Shown: piece after piece, positions 1 through 6,369 of the stretch | How the letters are laid out: every line of letters begins with the position of its first letter | Numbering within the stretch: the stretch's first letter is position 1 | NCBI GenBank assembly: GCA_964437825.1 | Contig: CAYTIH010000026.1 | Coordinates: 1 to 35,763, forward strand | Source: JBJFCE01 sp964437825 | GTDB taxonomy: Bacteria; Bacillota; Clostridia; Lachnospirales; Lachnospiraceae | DNA: 35,763 nucleotides | Direction of reading: 5' to 3' | Program-made: the position numbers and the translations under genes | The notes under the pieces: model-generated | Seen by the model: the letters and a program-made list of their open reading frames with translations, nothing else | Told to the model about the DNA's origin: nothing | The model's database searches: none

Positions 1-183
1 CGCATGAAAAACAAATGCCGCTTCGCGTCGCTTGTTTTTCTTTTGCGCTTATTATTACCATGTTCACTCGCAAGCCCGCACCTTCGGTGCTTTATCGTCT
101 GCTTCGCAGACTGCTTGCTCGTTAATAGCGCATGAAAAACAAATGCCGCTTCGCGCCGCTTGTTTTTCTTTTGCGCTTATTAT
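1..183. repeat. Duplicated long hairpin flanking a cloverleaf-like inverted repeat
   Basis: Positions 1-55 and 129-183 are direct copies with one mismatch (position 28 T versus 156 C). Each copy folds on itself: GAAAAACAA pairs with TTGTTTTTC around a small GC-TTC-GC core, and outer GCGCA and TGCGC arms extend the stem. Between the copies GCAAGC (about 70-75) and GCTTGC (about 113-118) enclose two perfect small hairpins, GCACC-TTC-GGTGC and GTCTGC-TTC-GCAGAC. No coding region is supported. The remaining bases to the ferritin-like stop at 322 show nothing I recognise. It could be an intergenic REP-like repeat cluster, or a terminator or RNA-stability structure for the minus-strand gene. The left copy begins at the window edge and may be incomplete. 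Confidence 0.75.
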
Positions 184-321
184 ATCATATCTCCCAATAT
201 TTTCCCATAGGGGAAGATGTCTGTTGTTATACGTCATTCAGTTCATACTGTTTCAGATTCTTTACTATGACAATACATTCCCCGAAAATCAAAAATATTA
301 TCCGGCATTTCAATGCAGAAA

Positions 322-891
322 TCAAATGAAGTTTTTGTAAACATAATTTTGTGAGGTACAAGCCTTAAGCACCATAATATGATATTCTTCATCCCGGATG
401 ATTCTCGCTAAAACGGCGTTAATTCCTTGATCGCCAATCATTTTCATGTGCATTTCATATTGGCTGATCGCTGCTTTTTCAGCCTCTATGTCAGCCAGCA
501 TCATATTGCCGGCATTCTCCGAAAGCGTCAAATATTCCGGCGTCCACAGCCTTCTTCTTGCATTACGCTGTTTTGCGGTAAAATCAATCGTTCCGCCCAG
601 CAGTAAAATGAACTCTCCGAGTTTTTGCAAATGTATCATCTCCGCCATTGCAATTCCTAAAATCGTTTTCGCCAGAAGGCAGTTTTCTAGTGACAGGTAA
701 TTTTCATTATGAATATACTGCGTAATTGCAGACATTTCGGAAACCGCGCCGCAATAATCAACACTGAGTATATCGGCATAGGCCTGATTTTGTTCCCTTA
801 CCTGAACCGGCGGATATGGCAGGTCCATCATAATCGGCTTCACATTTGAAAAGCTGCAGCTATTGGTCAGGTATTTTTCTTTTTCCTGCAT
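322..891 (-). CDS. Ferritin-like (rubrerythrin/bacterioferritin-type) diiron protein
   Basis: A soluble 189-residue protein. Two helix pairs carry diiron-type motifs: a Glu in EMSAITQYIHNENY, then AEMIHLQKLGEF (E-x-x-H), then DIEAEKAAISQYEMH and finally RDEEYHIMVLKA (E-x-x-H). This is the spacing of the ferritin-like superfamily. The closest Clostridia relatives act in iron or oxidative-stress handling or are spore-coat-like, but the substrate cannot be set from sequence. I place the start at the ATG at 891 because GGAAGAAG precedes it; an in-frame ATG pair at 909-912 lacks an SD. The gene stands alone. The 220 bases upstream hold no convincing promoter, only a perfect 8-bp-stem inverted repeat at 1097-1114. 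Confidence 0.8.
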   Translation of the reverse strand: MQEKEKYLTNSCSFSNVKPIMMDLPYPPVQVREQNQAYADILSVDYCGAVSEMSAITQYIHNENYLSLENCLLAKTILGIAMAEMIHLQKLGEFILLLGGTIDFTAKQRNARRRLWTPEYLTLSENAGNMMLADIEAEKAAISQYEMHMKMIGDQGINAVLARIIRDEEYHIMVLKACTSQNYVYKNFI

Positions 892-1114
892 AATAGAGTC
901 TTCTTCCATCATTTTTTATATCTTAATATATTGTAACGATCGAACAACGTGAATTTATTTTTTGATTTTTCAAGACCGCGGCACAAGAAATTTATTTTCC
1001 GGTCAACTTATGCTATAATCAGTTTGTCAATGTAAGCGTGACGTTACTCTAATGCAAGAAGACCGGATGACAAGTCGCTCAGAAGAAATGAAGACCAATA
1101 TGATCAATCATATT

Positions 1115-1333
1115 CTATTCCCTGCACCACTGCCTGCCTTCCTCATGTTCCTTCTCAAATTTATCCCTCGGATGATTTATCTTCGTATGAGACAGCTGAA
1201 ACCATTTCTTTTTGTTTCCGTCTTTTTTCTTTTTGCATCGGACCATCATTTCAAAGAAACGCCATACGAACGCCATAAATATGCTGACCGCCACTGTAAC
1301 GGCACCCAGTATTCTCATTACTCCGTTTTTCAT
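1115..1333 (-). CDS. Small membrane protein, unknown function
   Basis: A possible 72-residue product. It has one hydrophobic segment near the N-terminus (about residues 6-28, MRILGAVTVAVSIFMAFVW) followed by a Lys-rich and highly charged tail. It begins 30 bases after the stop of the transglutaminase-like gene on the same strand, so it would be the last gene of that unit. The SD is weak: GGAG lies too close to the internal ATG at codon 6, and only GATGG precedes the first ATG. I recognise no family. A chance ORF in the transcript tail is a real alternative. Confidence 0.4.
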   Translation of the reverse strand: MKNGVMRILGAVTVAVSIFMAFVWRFFEMMVRCKKKKDGNKKKWFQLSHTKINHPRDKFEKEHEEGRQWCRE

Positions 1334-1363
1334 AATCCATCATCAACCTGTTTTTCTATCAAT

Positions 1364-2875
1364 TTAAAAGAATTCTATCTTATGTATGACCAGAAATCTC
1401 TGCTGTTCCAATTCCTCGATCTCCAGACTCATTTCACAGGAGAATGCTCCGATATCGCTCATTGCCTGCTCCATATATCCCTGTCTATAGTCATCCGTTT
1501 GATATGCCGAGTACAATTCCTGCAAAAGAGCCTCTCCTTCTATTACGTTATAAAACTCATAGGATCCTTGGCCTTTACTTACAATCTGATCATAACAATT
1601 TTCATAATACTCCGGGATGCTATGCAAAATATCCGCTTCCGTCATACCGACATCTTCCATACTTCTAAGACTGTCTGCCGTTTCCTCATTCTGCTCCGGA
1701 TTTCGATATTGCTGCCCATTACACGGCGGCAGATAAACCGACAATTCCTGTCTGATATGGGTGCTTCCAAAATCCTGATCCGTTTTGTTGAAATAATCAT
1801 AGTTTCCGTCGTCCGTATCATCCCATGTGGTATCCACATGATAATAACCGTCCTCCAGCAAAACGATATTCCATGCATGGCTCTCACCGGCATATCCCGT
1901 ACAATAATAGCAGGGAATTCCCAACTGCTGTAACAAATATTGAAAAGCTCTGGCATATCCGGCGCAGACCGTTTGCCCGTTTACCAACGCGCTATAGGCG
2001 CTTTGATTCATTTCGGCTCCCATATTGTATGAAATATTGTCTATCAAAAAATTATGAACATATTTTTCTTTTTCATAATCATTTTCCAGATTCTGCGCCG
2101 CCGCCAGAATCAGACCGGCTCTTTCCTCAAATACGGTCTTTGCACTTTCCAAATTCTGTGCGGTACGGTTAAACTGTAAATCGATCTCCACACACTGTCC
2201 GTTTCCTATACATTTACAGGCATAAGCGGTTTTCAGCCAGAATAATTCGGGATGATCATTATATACTGCGGAAAAAACATTTTTTAGCTGCCCCGCCGTA
2301 ACGTCCTCAATGGGCGCAAATACTCCGTTTAATTCATTGGCATTGGCGTAAATCTGGCGGTAAAGATGCTGTCCTTTATCATCCAGCATGGAATAATACG
2401 GATAGTAAACAGGATCAAACTGGAGACCGTCCCCGGTAGGTCCGGTTCCGATCCTGTTCAAAAGCTCCTTAGCCGCATCGTCTTCAATCTGTTCTTCGTC
2501 AGCGCGGACACGCTGATACCCGGTTTTGCCGTTTACATTCTCAGGTATCACAACATCGGCTTGATCCGGCGCAATATACTCTGAAACAATATCCTCCGCG
2601 ATTGCTCCTGTCTCCGTTTCCGAAAGATCCGTCTGCTGATGCTTTGTCTGCTCCTGTCCGGTTTCGTCCGATCCGATGATTTCGGGAAAACAGATCGGTT
2701 CATCCGTCCCTGAAGCATTAGTCGTTTGTGTTATTACCGCCTGTTCCTCATCCGAATACAGAAATCGTGCCAGAAATTCCGTAATATCCGGCCTGAACGC
2801 GCATACTATCACAAGCCCGCAAAGAGCTGCAAATACGCCCAATATAAAATAAAGTATTTTTTTCATCCATCTCAT
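1364..2875 (-). CDS. Membrane-anchored transglutaminase-like protein
   Basis: 503 residues. An N-terminal signal anchor (about residues 6-26) is followed by an acidic low-complexity linker (about 40-110) and an extracytoplasmic region. A transglutaminase-like core holds Cys304 in NGQTVCAGYARAF, His333 in GESHAWNIV and Asp348 in YYHVDTTWDD, the order and spacing of the TGc catalytic triad. In bacteria this fold is usually a surface cysteine protease or peptidoglycan-linked enzyme; true cross-linking activity is not implied. The start ATG overlaps the stop of the decayed upstream gene (ATGA), so the two were probably once translationally coupled. A second anchored TGc protein is encoded at 6370-7821, but the two align poorly outside the catalytic motif. 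Confidence 0.85.
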   Translation of the reverse strand: MRWMKKILYFILGVFAALCGLVIVCAFRPDITEFLARFLYSDEEQAVITQTTNASGTDEPICFPEIIGSDETGQEQTKHQQTDLSETETGAIAEDIVSEYIAPDQADVVIPENVNGKTGYQRVRADEEQIEDDAAKELLNRIGTGPTGDGLQFDPVYYPYYSMLDDKGQHLYRQIYANANELNGVFAPIEDVTAGQLKNVFSAVYNDHPELFWLKTAYACKCIGNGQCVEIDLQFNRTAQNLESAKTVFEERAGLILAAAQNLENDYEKEKYVHNFLIDNISYNMGAEMNQSAYSALVNGQTVCAGYARAFQYLLQQLGIPCYYCTGYAGESHAWNIVLLEDGYYHVDTTWDDTDDGNYDYFNKTDQDFGSTHIRQELSVYLPPCNGQQYRNPEQNEETADSLRSMEDVGMTEADILHSIPEYYENCYDQIVSKGQGSYEFYNVIEGEALLQELYSAYQTDDYRQGYMEQAMSDIGAFSCEMSLEIEELEQQRFLVIHKIEFF

Positions 2876-3379
2876 GCTTCAGCCTTTCCATCCCCGGATT
2901 CCGAAAGCCGGCAGCTTTGCCGCCCGGACAGCAGCGCATCTGCGTTCATGCCGAGTTCTTTTAACAGATTGCATACAATCCGTCCCACTTCTCACTGTCG
3001 CATCCGGTTTGATATTCATATCTTAAATAAGGCATATCAGAAAGCTTCTTCTGCAAGATCTCCTTTGCAAGCGACGACTCCATCCGCTTTCTCTCGTCTC
3101 CCTCACCCACCTGGCCGATTAAAAATCCTTTGAGCGTTTATTCACGGCCTTCAAGAAGCGCCTCCCTCAGCTCTCTTTCCACATCCGAATCAAGCTCTTT
3201 ATTAAAATTTTCTTTCTCAAAAATACTTTCCGATACATGACCGCCGTTACAGCTGGCAATAACGGTTCCGTCCCGCAGACTGTTTTGTATGAACAATGCA
3301 AATACAGTCAGCACACATATGGCTGTCAGCACGCTTAAAAAATCTTCCGGCTCTTTTTCCTTTCAATCCTATATATCAT
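2872..3379 (-). pseudogene. Decayed small membrane protein gene (two frameshifts plus one stop)
   Basis: A continuous protein-like reading can be followed only by changing frame. It starts at the ATG at 3379 (MIYRIERKKSRKIF, with GGGGAG upstream) and loses frame in a run of six T (minus strand, 3334-3340). It continues in another frame through a membrane segment (LSVLTAICVLTVFALFIQ), hits an in-frame TAA at 3138-3140, and resumes in the same frame with TLKGFLIGQVGEGDERKRM. Near 2990 it shifts again to VGRIVCNLLKELGMNADALL and ends in a TGA overlapping the next gene's ATG. The intact product would have been about 165 residues with one N-terminal membrane helix. I do not recognise the family. 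Three lesions argue for decay rather than one sequencing error. Confidence 0.7.
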
Positions 3380-3518
3380 CTCTATCCGTTCTCCCCGATC
3401 ATTGAGTATAAGCCTTCCTCTATTTTATCAAAAATTCTCAGAACAATCTATAGCAACCGTTTTTCTGATTTCGTAAATTCCGAATAGAAATTCCCGTAAA
3501 ATCCCGTGATTTTGAGTC

Positions 3519-3557
3519 AAAAAAGTGCGCAGAGTTTTCGAAACTCATACGCACTTT
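3519..3557 (-). terminator. Intrinsic terminator after the ABC transporter remnant
   Basis: On the minus strand AAAGTGCG and CGCACTTT form the outer stem, GAGTTT and AAACTC the inner stem, and a run of six T follows directly. It overlaps the stop codon of the remnant at 3556-3558, so the natural 3' end of that gene is preserved. Confidence 0.85.
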
Positions 3558-3991
3558 ATCCGCGCAGCCCGCGTACTGATTCCGGCTCAAAAGCGCCTGT
3601 ATAAAGCTGATAATACTGTCCCCTCTGAGCAATCAGGTCATCGTGATCGCCCCTCTCAATGATCCGCCCGTGATCCAAAACAATAATGACATTGAAGTTC
3701 TTAACTATGGACAAGCGGTGAGCAATGACGAATACCGTCCGACCCTCCATTAAGGCGTCCATACCACGCTGAATGATAGCCTCAGTCCGGGTATTGATGG
3801 AAAAAGTCGCCTCATCCAAAATCATAACCGGAGGATCCGCCGCGGCTGCACGGGCTATTGAAATTAACCGGCGCTGACCCTGGGATAGATTGGCGCCATT
3901 GCCCGTCAGAAAGGTCCGGTATACCGTCATAGCGGATTTTACCGTCGGCAATATCATAGAATCGGTTCAATTCTTGTAGTCGCCGGCTGTA
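3556..3991 (-). pseudogene. ABC transporter ATPase (multidrug/LmrA type) remnant with internal deletion
   Basis: The 3' part encodes the end of an exporter nucleotide-binding domain: the LSQGQ signature, RRLISIARA, Walker B with VMILDEATFSINTRTE, the H-loop VIAHRLS, and the usual tail (VLDHGRIIERGDHDDLI). In the adjacent upstream sequence, in another frame, about 3940-3979 reads LQELNRFYDIADGKIRYDGI. That matches the stretch normally found just after Walker A in these domains. The roughly 60 residues that should separate the two parts, including the Q-loop, are missing, as are Walker A and the membrane domain. The D-loop is also altered (FSINTRTE where SSVDTRTE is usual). It cannot be a working ATPase. 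It sits beside the TetR/methyltransferase pair, which suggests it was once a drug exporter in the same locus (inference). Confidence 0.8.
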
Positions 3992-4024
3992 TCTGAAATC
4001 ACAATGGTCCGAGCCCTCCGCAAT

Positions 4025-4852
4025 TTAAAGAAACGTGATCTCAATGATCTGGCAGCGTTTGGTTTTATCCAGATGGCGGAACACCATGTTGAGGATAGCG
4101 CCGTATCTTTTATCCAAGGGACGATATCCCGTCAGATAGCCCTTTCCTACTACATTTGAAAATTTATCGCTCCAGCCCGTTAATTCCGTTTCATCCTCCA
4201 AGCTGAAATACACGCCGATATTACTCATTCCCGAAGGTCCCAGCCATGTTTTCAGCATACTTTTTAACCCCTTGGCATTGGTTGCGTCAAAAGCAAGCTT
4301 TCCGCCTGCAAAATGCTCCGACATTTTACAAAACAGTCTCCTGACCTCATCCGTCTTGAAATAATAAAAAACTCCCGACGCAAAAAAGACAGCTCCCTCC
4401 TGCGGATCATAATCTATCCGATCAAACCATGAAATATCATTCAAATCGCCGGCAACATTCTTTTCACGCTCTGTTTCCGGCAGCAATTCGTTTCTTACCG
4501 CAATCGCATCGGGAAAATCAATGTTATAGCCCTTTGCCGTACCGTTATCCACCTGACGAAACGTGGTATCCAGCCCACAGCCCAGATTGACCACACACGC
4601 CCTTGGATGCTTCGCCAGATATTCACGGCACACAGAAACCAAATCATATTGCCGGGTCGCACTCATGATAGCACCTGCCTTTGCCATGATTTTGCCCTGC
4701 TTGGGAAAATCATAATCTATTCGTTCAAAGAGCTTCATGCATTCGTGATCTCTGAAGTTTTCAGGATATAATTCCATTGCCAGCCTTCGTCCATACAGCG
4801 GAATGATGAGAGTTTCCTGAACTGAATTCTTTTTTATCTTATACTTTTCCAT
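4025..4852 (-). CDS. Class I SAM-dependent O-methyltransferase (PPM / leucine carboxyl methyltransferase-like)
   Basis: 275 residues. Motif I is VVNLGCGLDTTF (about residues 87-98), and the acidic ribose contact is in YNIDFPDA (about 109-116). A post-motif (AVFFASGVFYYF) and a C-terminal insertion follow. This is the arrangement of the COG3315 family, whose members methylate carboxylates or polyketide-like small molecules; the substrate here is unknown. The start at 4852 was chosen because an ATG there overlaps the end of the TetR gene by 14 bases, and the residues upstream of it in the same frame are antisense to TetR. The overlap implies translational coupling, so control is most likely through the TetR promoter at 5526-5576. 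Confidence 0.8.
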   Translation of the reverse strand: MEKYKIKKNSVQETLIIPLYGRRLAMELYPENFRDHECMKLFERIDYDFPKQGKIMAKAGAIMSATRQYDLVSVCREYLAKHPRACVVNLGCGLDTTFRQVDNGTAKGYNIDFPDAIAVRNELLPETEREKNVAGDLNDISWFDRIDYDPQEGAVFFASGVFYYFKTDEVRRLFCKMSEHFAGGKLAFDATNAKGLKSMLKTWLGPSGMSNIGVYFSLEDETELTGWSDKFSNVVGKGYLTGYRPLDKRYGAILNMVFRHLDKTKRCQIIEITFL

Positions 4853-5498
4853 GCTGATTTTCCTCCTTGTTTTCACCGATTCCGGTATCACTCTGTACTC
4901 CGAGGCCCATAATACGGAGCAGTGTTTCATATGCCTGTATGCTGTCCGTATCAATACCTCCCTTATGCTCCGTATTCTCCAAAAAAGTACACAAAGCGAG
5001 AAACTCCGCCTGACTTATCATATAGATCTCGTCATAGCTGTATTGCTTTTTTATCAGCCGGCGTTTGTAAAGCTCCTGATAATAACGAAGGGAATAGGAC
5101 GCACAGAAATCAAGATATTCCGATTTTTTACGCGCATAATATTCCGAATTGCCATGCAATACAATCATTTGAAGGAGCAAAAAACGGTCTTGGAATTCGT
5201 ATAGCATTTGCACGGATGCTTTCTGATAAAACAACCGGAGCAGTTCCGCATCCGTCTTTTCTTCCAAATCATTGGGAAGCAGTTCTTTCTGCTTTGCAAA
5301 TAATTGCTCTATAGCCTCATCACATATCATTTCAAAAATTTCTTCTTTTCCGTGAAAATGCTTATACAAAGCTCCTGCCGTTAAGCCTGCATCAGAGGCG
5401 ATTTTCCTCATCGAAGCTTTTTGATACCCAACCCGAAGCATCTCTTTTTCAGCCGCTTCCAGTATTCGTTTTTTGGTTAATTCCGTTGATGCTCTCAT
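4839..5498 (-). CDS. TetR/AcrR-family transcriptional regulator
   Basis: 219 residues. The N-terminal TetR_N domain (about residues 8-55) reads KKRILEAAEKEMLRVGYQKASMRKIASDAGLTAG in short segments, ending in the typical ALYKHFHGKEEIF. The C-terminal ligand-binding half is helical and Tyr-rich and cannot be assigned. The reading frame is open for another 57 codons upstream, but the ATG at 5498 is the true start: AGAGG precedes it, and a promoter and operator lie directly upstream inside that extension. It heads a two-gene unit with the methyltransferase. The promoter-overlapping palindrome suggests autorepression. Confidence 0.9.
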   Translation of the reverse strand: MRASTELTKKRILEAAEKEMLRVGYQKASMRKIASDAGLTAGALYKHFHGKEEIFEMICDEAIEQLFAKQKELLPNDLEEKTDAELLRLFYQKASVQMLYEFQDRFLLLQMIVLHGNSEYYARKKSEYLDFCASYSLRYYQELYKRRLIKKQYSYDEIYMISQAEFLALCTFLENTEHKGGIDTDSIQAYETLLRIMGLGVQSDTGIGENKEENQHGKV

Positions 5499-5525
5499 TC
5501 TAAAACCTCTTAGCAAACCAAAACA

Positions 5526-5576
5526 GTAAACACCGTTTACCATTAGCAGTATAACACCCAAAAGCATATTTTTCAA
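5526..5576 (-). promoter_or_regulatory. Sigma-A promoter with TetR-type operator
   Basis: On the minus strand, TTGAAA (5571-5576), a 17-base spacer and TATACT (5548-5553) form a near-consensus promoter. Immediately downstream, at the expected transcription start, lies a perfect inverted repeat GTAAAC-GGT-GTTTAC (5526-5540). It is a typical size and position for a TetR operator. I infer that the adjacent regulator binds it. Confidence 0.8.
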
Positions 5577-5669
5577 TAAAAAAAACAAGGATGCGGCTGA
5601 TTCCGCGTTAATTCCAGCTGATTCAGCTGCCTGTGTTACGGAATCCAATCCATAACTACCGATAGGCAC

Positions 5670-5693
5670 AAAAAAGCGCCTCCAAAGAGGCGC
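5670..5693 (-). terminator. Intrinsic terminator after hydrolase fragment
   Basis: The minus-strand hairpin GCGCCTC-TTTG-GAGGCGC is followed by six T. It lies 2 bases beyond the stop of the alpha/beta-hydrolase fragment and insulates the TetR promoter downstream. Confidence 0.85.
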
Positions 5694-5694
5694 T

Positions 5695-5940
5695 TCAGCT
5701 CTGCAGGAATTTCATAACCGCCCGGTTGAATTCCTGTGGTTTTTTATTTGCGACAAAATGATTTCCCTTCATGAAGACAAGGCCCGCATCCGGAATACTT
5801 GACGCGATTAATTTCGTATGATCTTCTTTGATCATGTCATTGGTTTCTGCAATAACCAGTGTTTTTGCTTGTATTTCTGCAAGTTCGTCCGGTGTCACAT
5901 TGGGTTCGTTCACCATCAACCCCAGCATAATAAGCCAAGT
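5695..5940 (-). pseudogene. Alpha/beta-hydrolase C-terminal fragment
   Basis: About 80 residues match the end of an alpha/beta-hydrolase. They include LAEIQAKTLVIAETNDMI with the strand and loop that normally carries the acid, and KGNHFVANKKPQEFNRAVMKFL with the catalytic-His region (GNHF). The nucleophile elbow and the whole N-terminal two thirds are absent. Upstream of about 5940 the frame continues only as antisense to a plus-strand coding fragment, so the junction is a rearrangement point. The stop and terminator are intact. Confidence 0.75.
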
Positions 5941-6057
5941 GCTACTTCTTCTATTTCTAAAGAAACTTATAAAAAGGCAGTCAATGATATACAAGACAGA
6001 TATTTAGATAGTGTGAAAAATCACATTGATATGCTGATTGACCTGCAACATCATTAG
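5938..6057 (+). pseudogene. Short plus-strand C-terminal coding fragment, origin unknown
   Basis: Read on the plus strand this gives SATSSISKETYKKAVNDI followed by QDRYLDSVKNHIDMLIDLQHH and a TAG. That is a charged, helix-like sequence of natural composition, ending exactly where a minus-strand fragment begins. It has no start of its own and runs into the antisense of the hydrolase fragment on its left. I do not recognise the parent protein. It is best read as a foreign scrap inserted between two other fragments. Confidence 0.45.
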
Positions 6058-6184
6058 CCTTAACCGCTTCTTGAACCATCTGCTGTACTGCTTTATTCAT
6101 CCGGCTGATATCCGGTGCCTTGCCCAGTGTCAGTATTGTGCCCATAGCGAAAGCACATAAATCCAGTGTGAATCTTTTGACCAT
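6058..6184 (-). pseudogene. N-terminal gene fragment with intact SD
   Basis: GGAGG stands 7 bases before the ATG at 6184, and the product starts MVKRFTLDLCAFAMGTILTL. About 42 natural-looking residues follow (MNKAVQQMVQEAVKANDVAG) until the sequence meets the plus-strand fragment near 6058 and the frame loses meaning. It is the beginning of an unrecognised gene truncated by the rearrangement. Whether it belonged to the same gene as the hydrolase tail cannot be told. Confidence 0.45.
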
Positions 6185-6234
6185 AGTAATTCCTCCATTT
6201 TTCACTTTGATAGACAAGAAACTTTAGTTACATT

Positions 6235-6299
6235 CCTTATTGCACAGACAGTAAACAGCCGTGGCTGTTTACAGGTGCGCAGAAATGGCGGATACATGG
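6235..6299 (+). repeat. Orphan copy of the palindrome-plus-SD intergenic element
   Basis: A perfect palindrome (GTAAACAGCC, GT, GGCTGTTTAC; 6251-6272) is followed by TGCGCAGAAATGGCGGAT and then an ATG at 6296. The tail matches the leader of yitT on the other strand (TGCGCTGAAATGGAGGAT, then TTAGC and ATG) with two mismatches. Only a 17-codon ORF follows the ATG here and runs into a terminator, so the element has lost its gene or never had one. Confidence 0.65.
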
Positions 6300-6325
6300 T
6301 ATTGGAAACAAAAAAGTGGACGATC

Positions 6326-6356
6326 AAAAAAAACCCGCCTGTGTTGTGACAGGCTT
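6326..6356 (-). terminator. Intrinsic terminator after the second transglutaminase-like gene
   Basis: On the minus strand GCCTGT and ACAGGC pair around CACAAC, then GGG and a run of eight T follow, beginning 13 bases after the stop at 6370. Confidence 0.85.
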
Positions 6357-6369
6357 TGGGATTTCGTTC

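Noticed and set aside
1..183. Insertion sequence with terminal repeats
   Set aside because: The flanking copies are direct rather than inverted, and the interior is under 80 bases with no transposase.
1013..1018. Plus-strand TATAAT as a promoter
   Set aside because: No matching -35 at suitable distance and no plausible plus-strand gene follows.
1052..1933. Long plus-strand ORF of 293 codons
   Set aside because: It lies antisense to the transglutaminase-like gene and has the His/Ile/Arg-rich composition of an antisense frame. Only its first 20 codons look natural, and these have no clear SD.
2726..3133. Plus-strand ORF opposite the decayed gene
   Set aside because: Antisense frame to a trail of natural minus-strand protein sequence; no SD.
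6251..6272. Second operator for the TetR regulator
   Set aside because: It shares the GTAAAC/GTTTAC ends, but their spacing is 10 bases instead of 3, and the site belongs to the repeat family better explained by copies at 13.2 and 26.5 kb.
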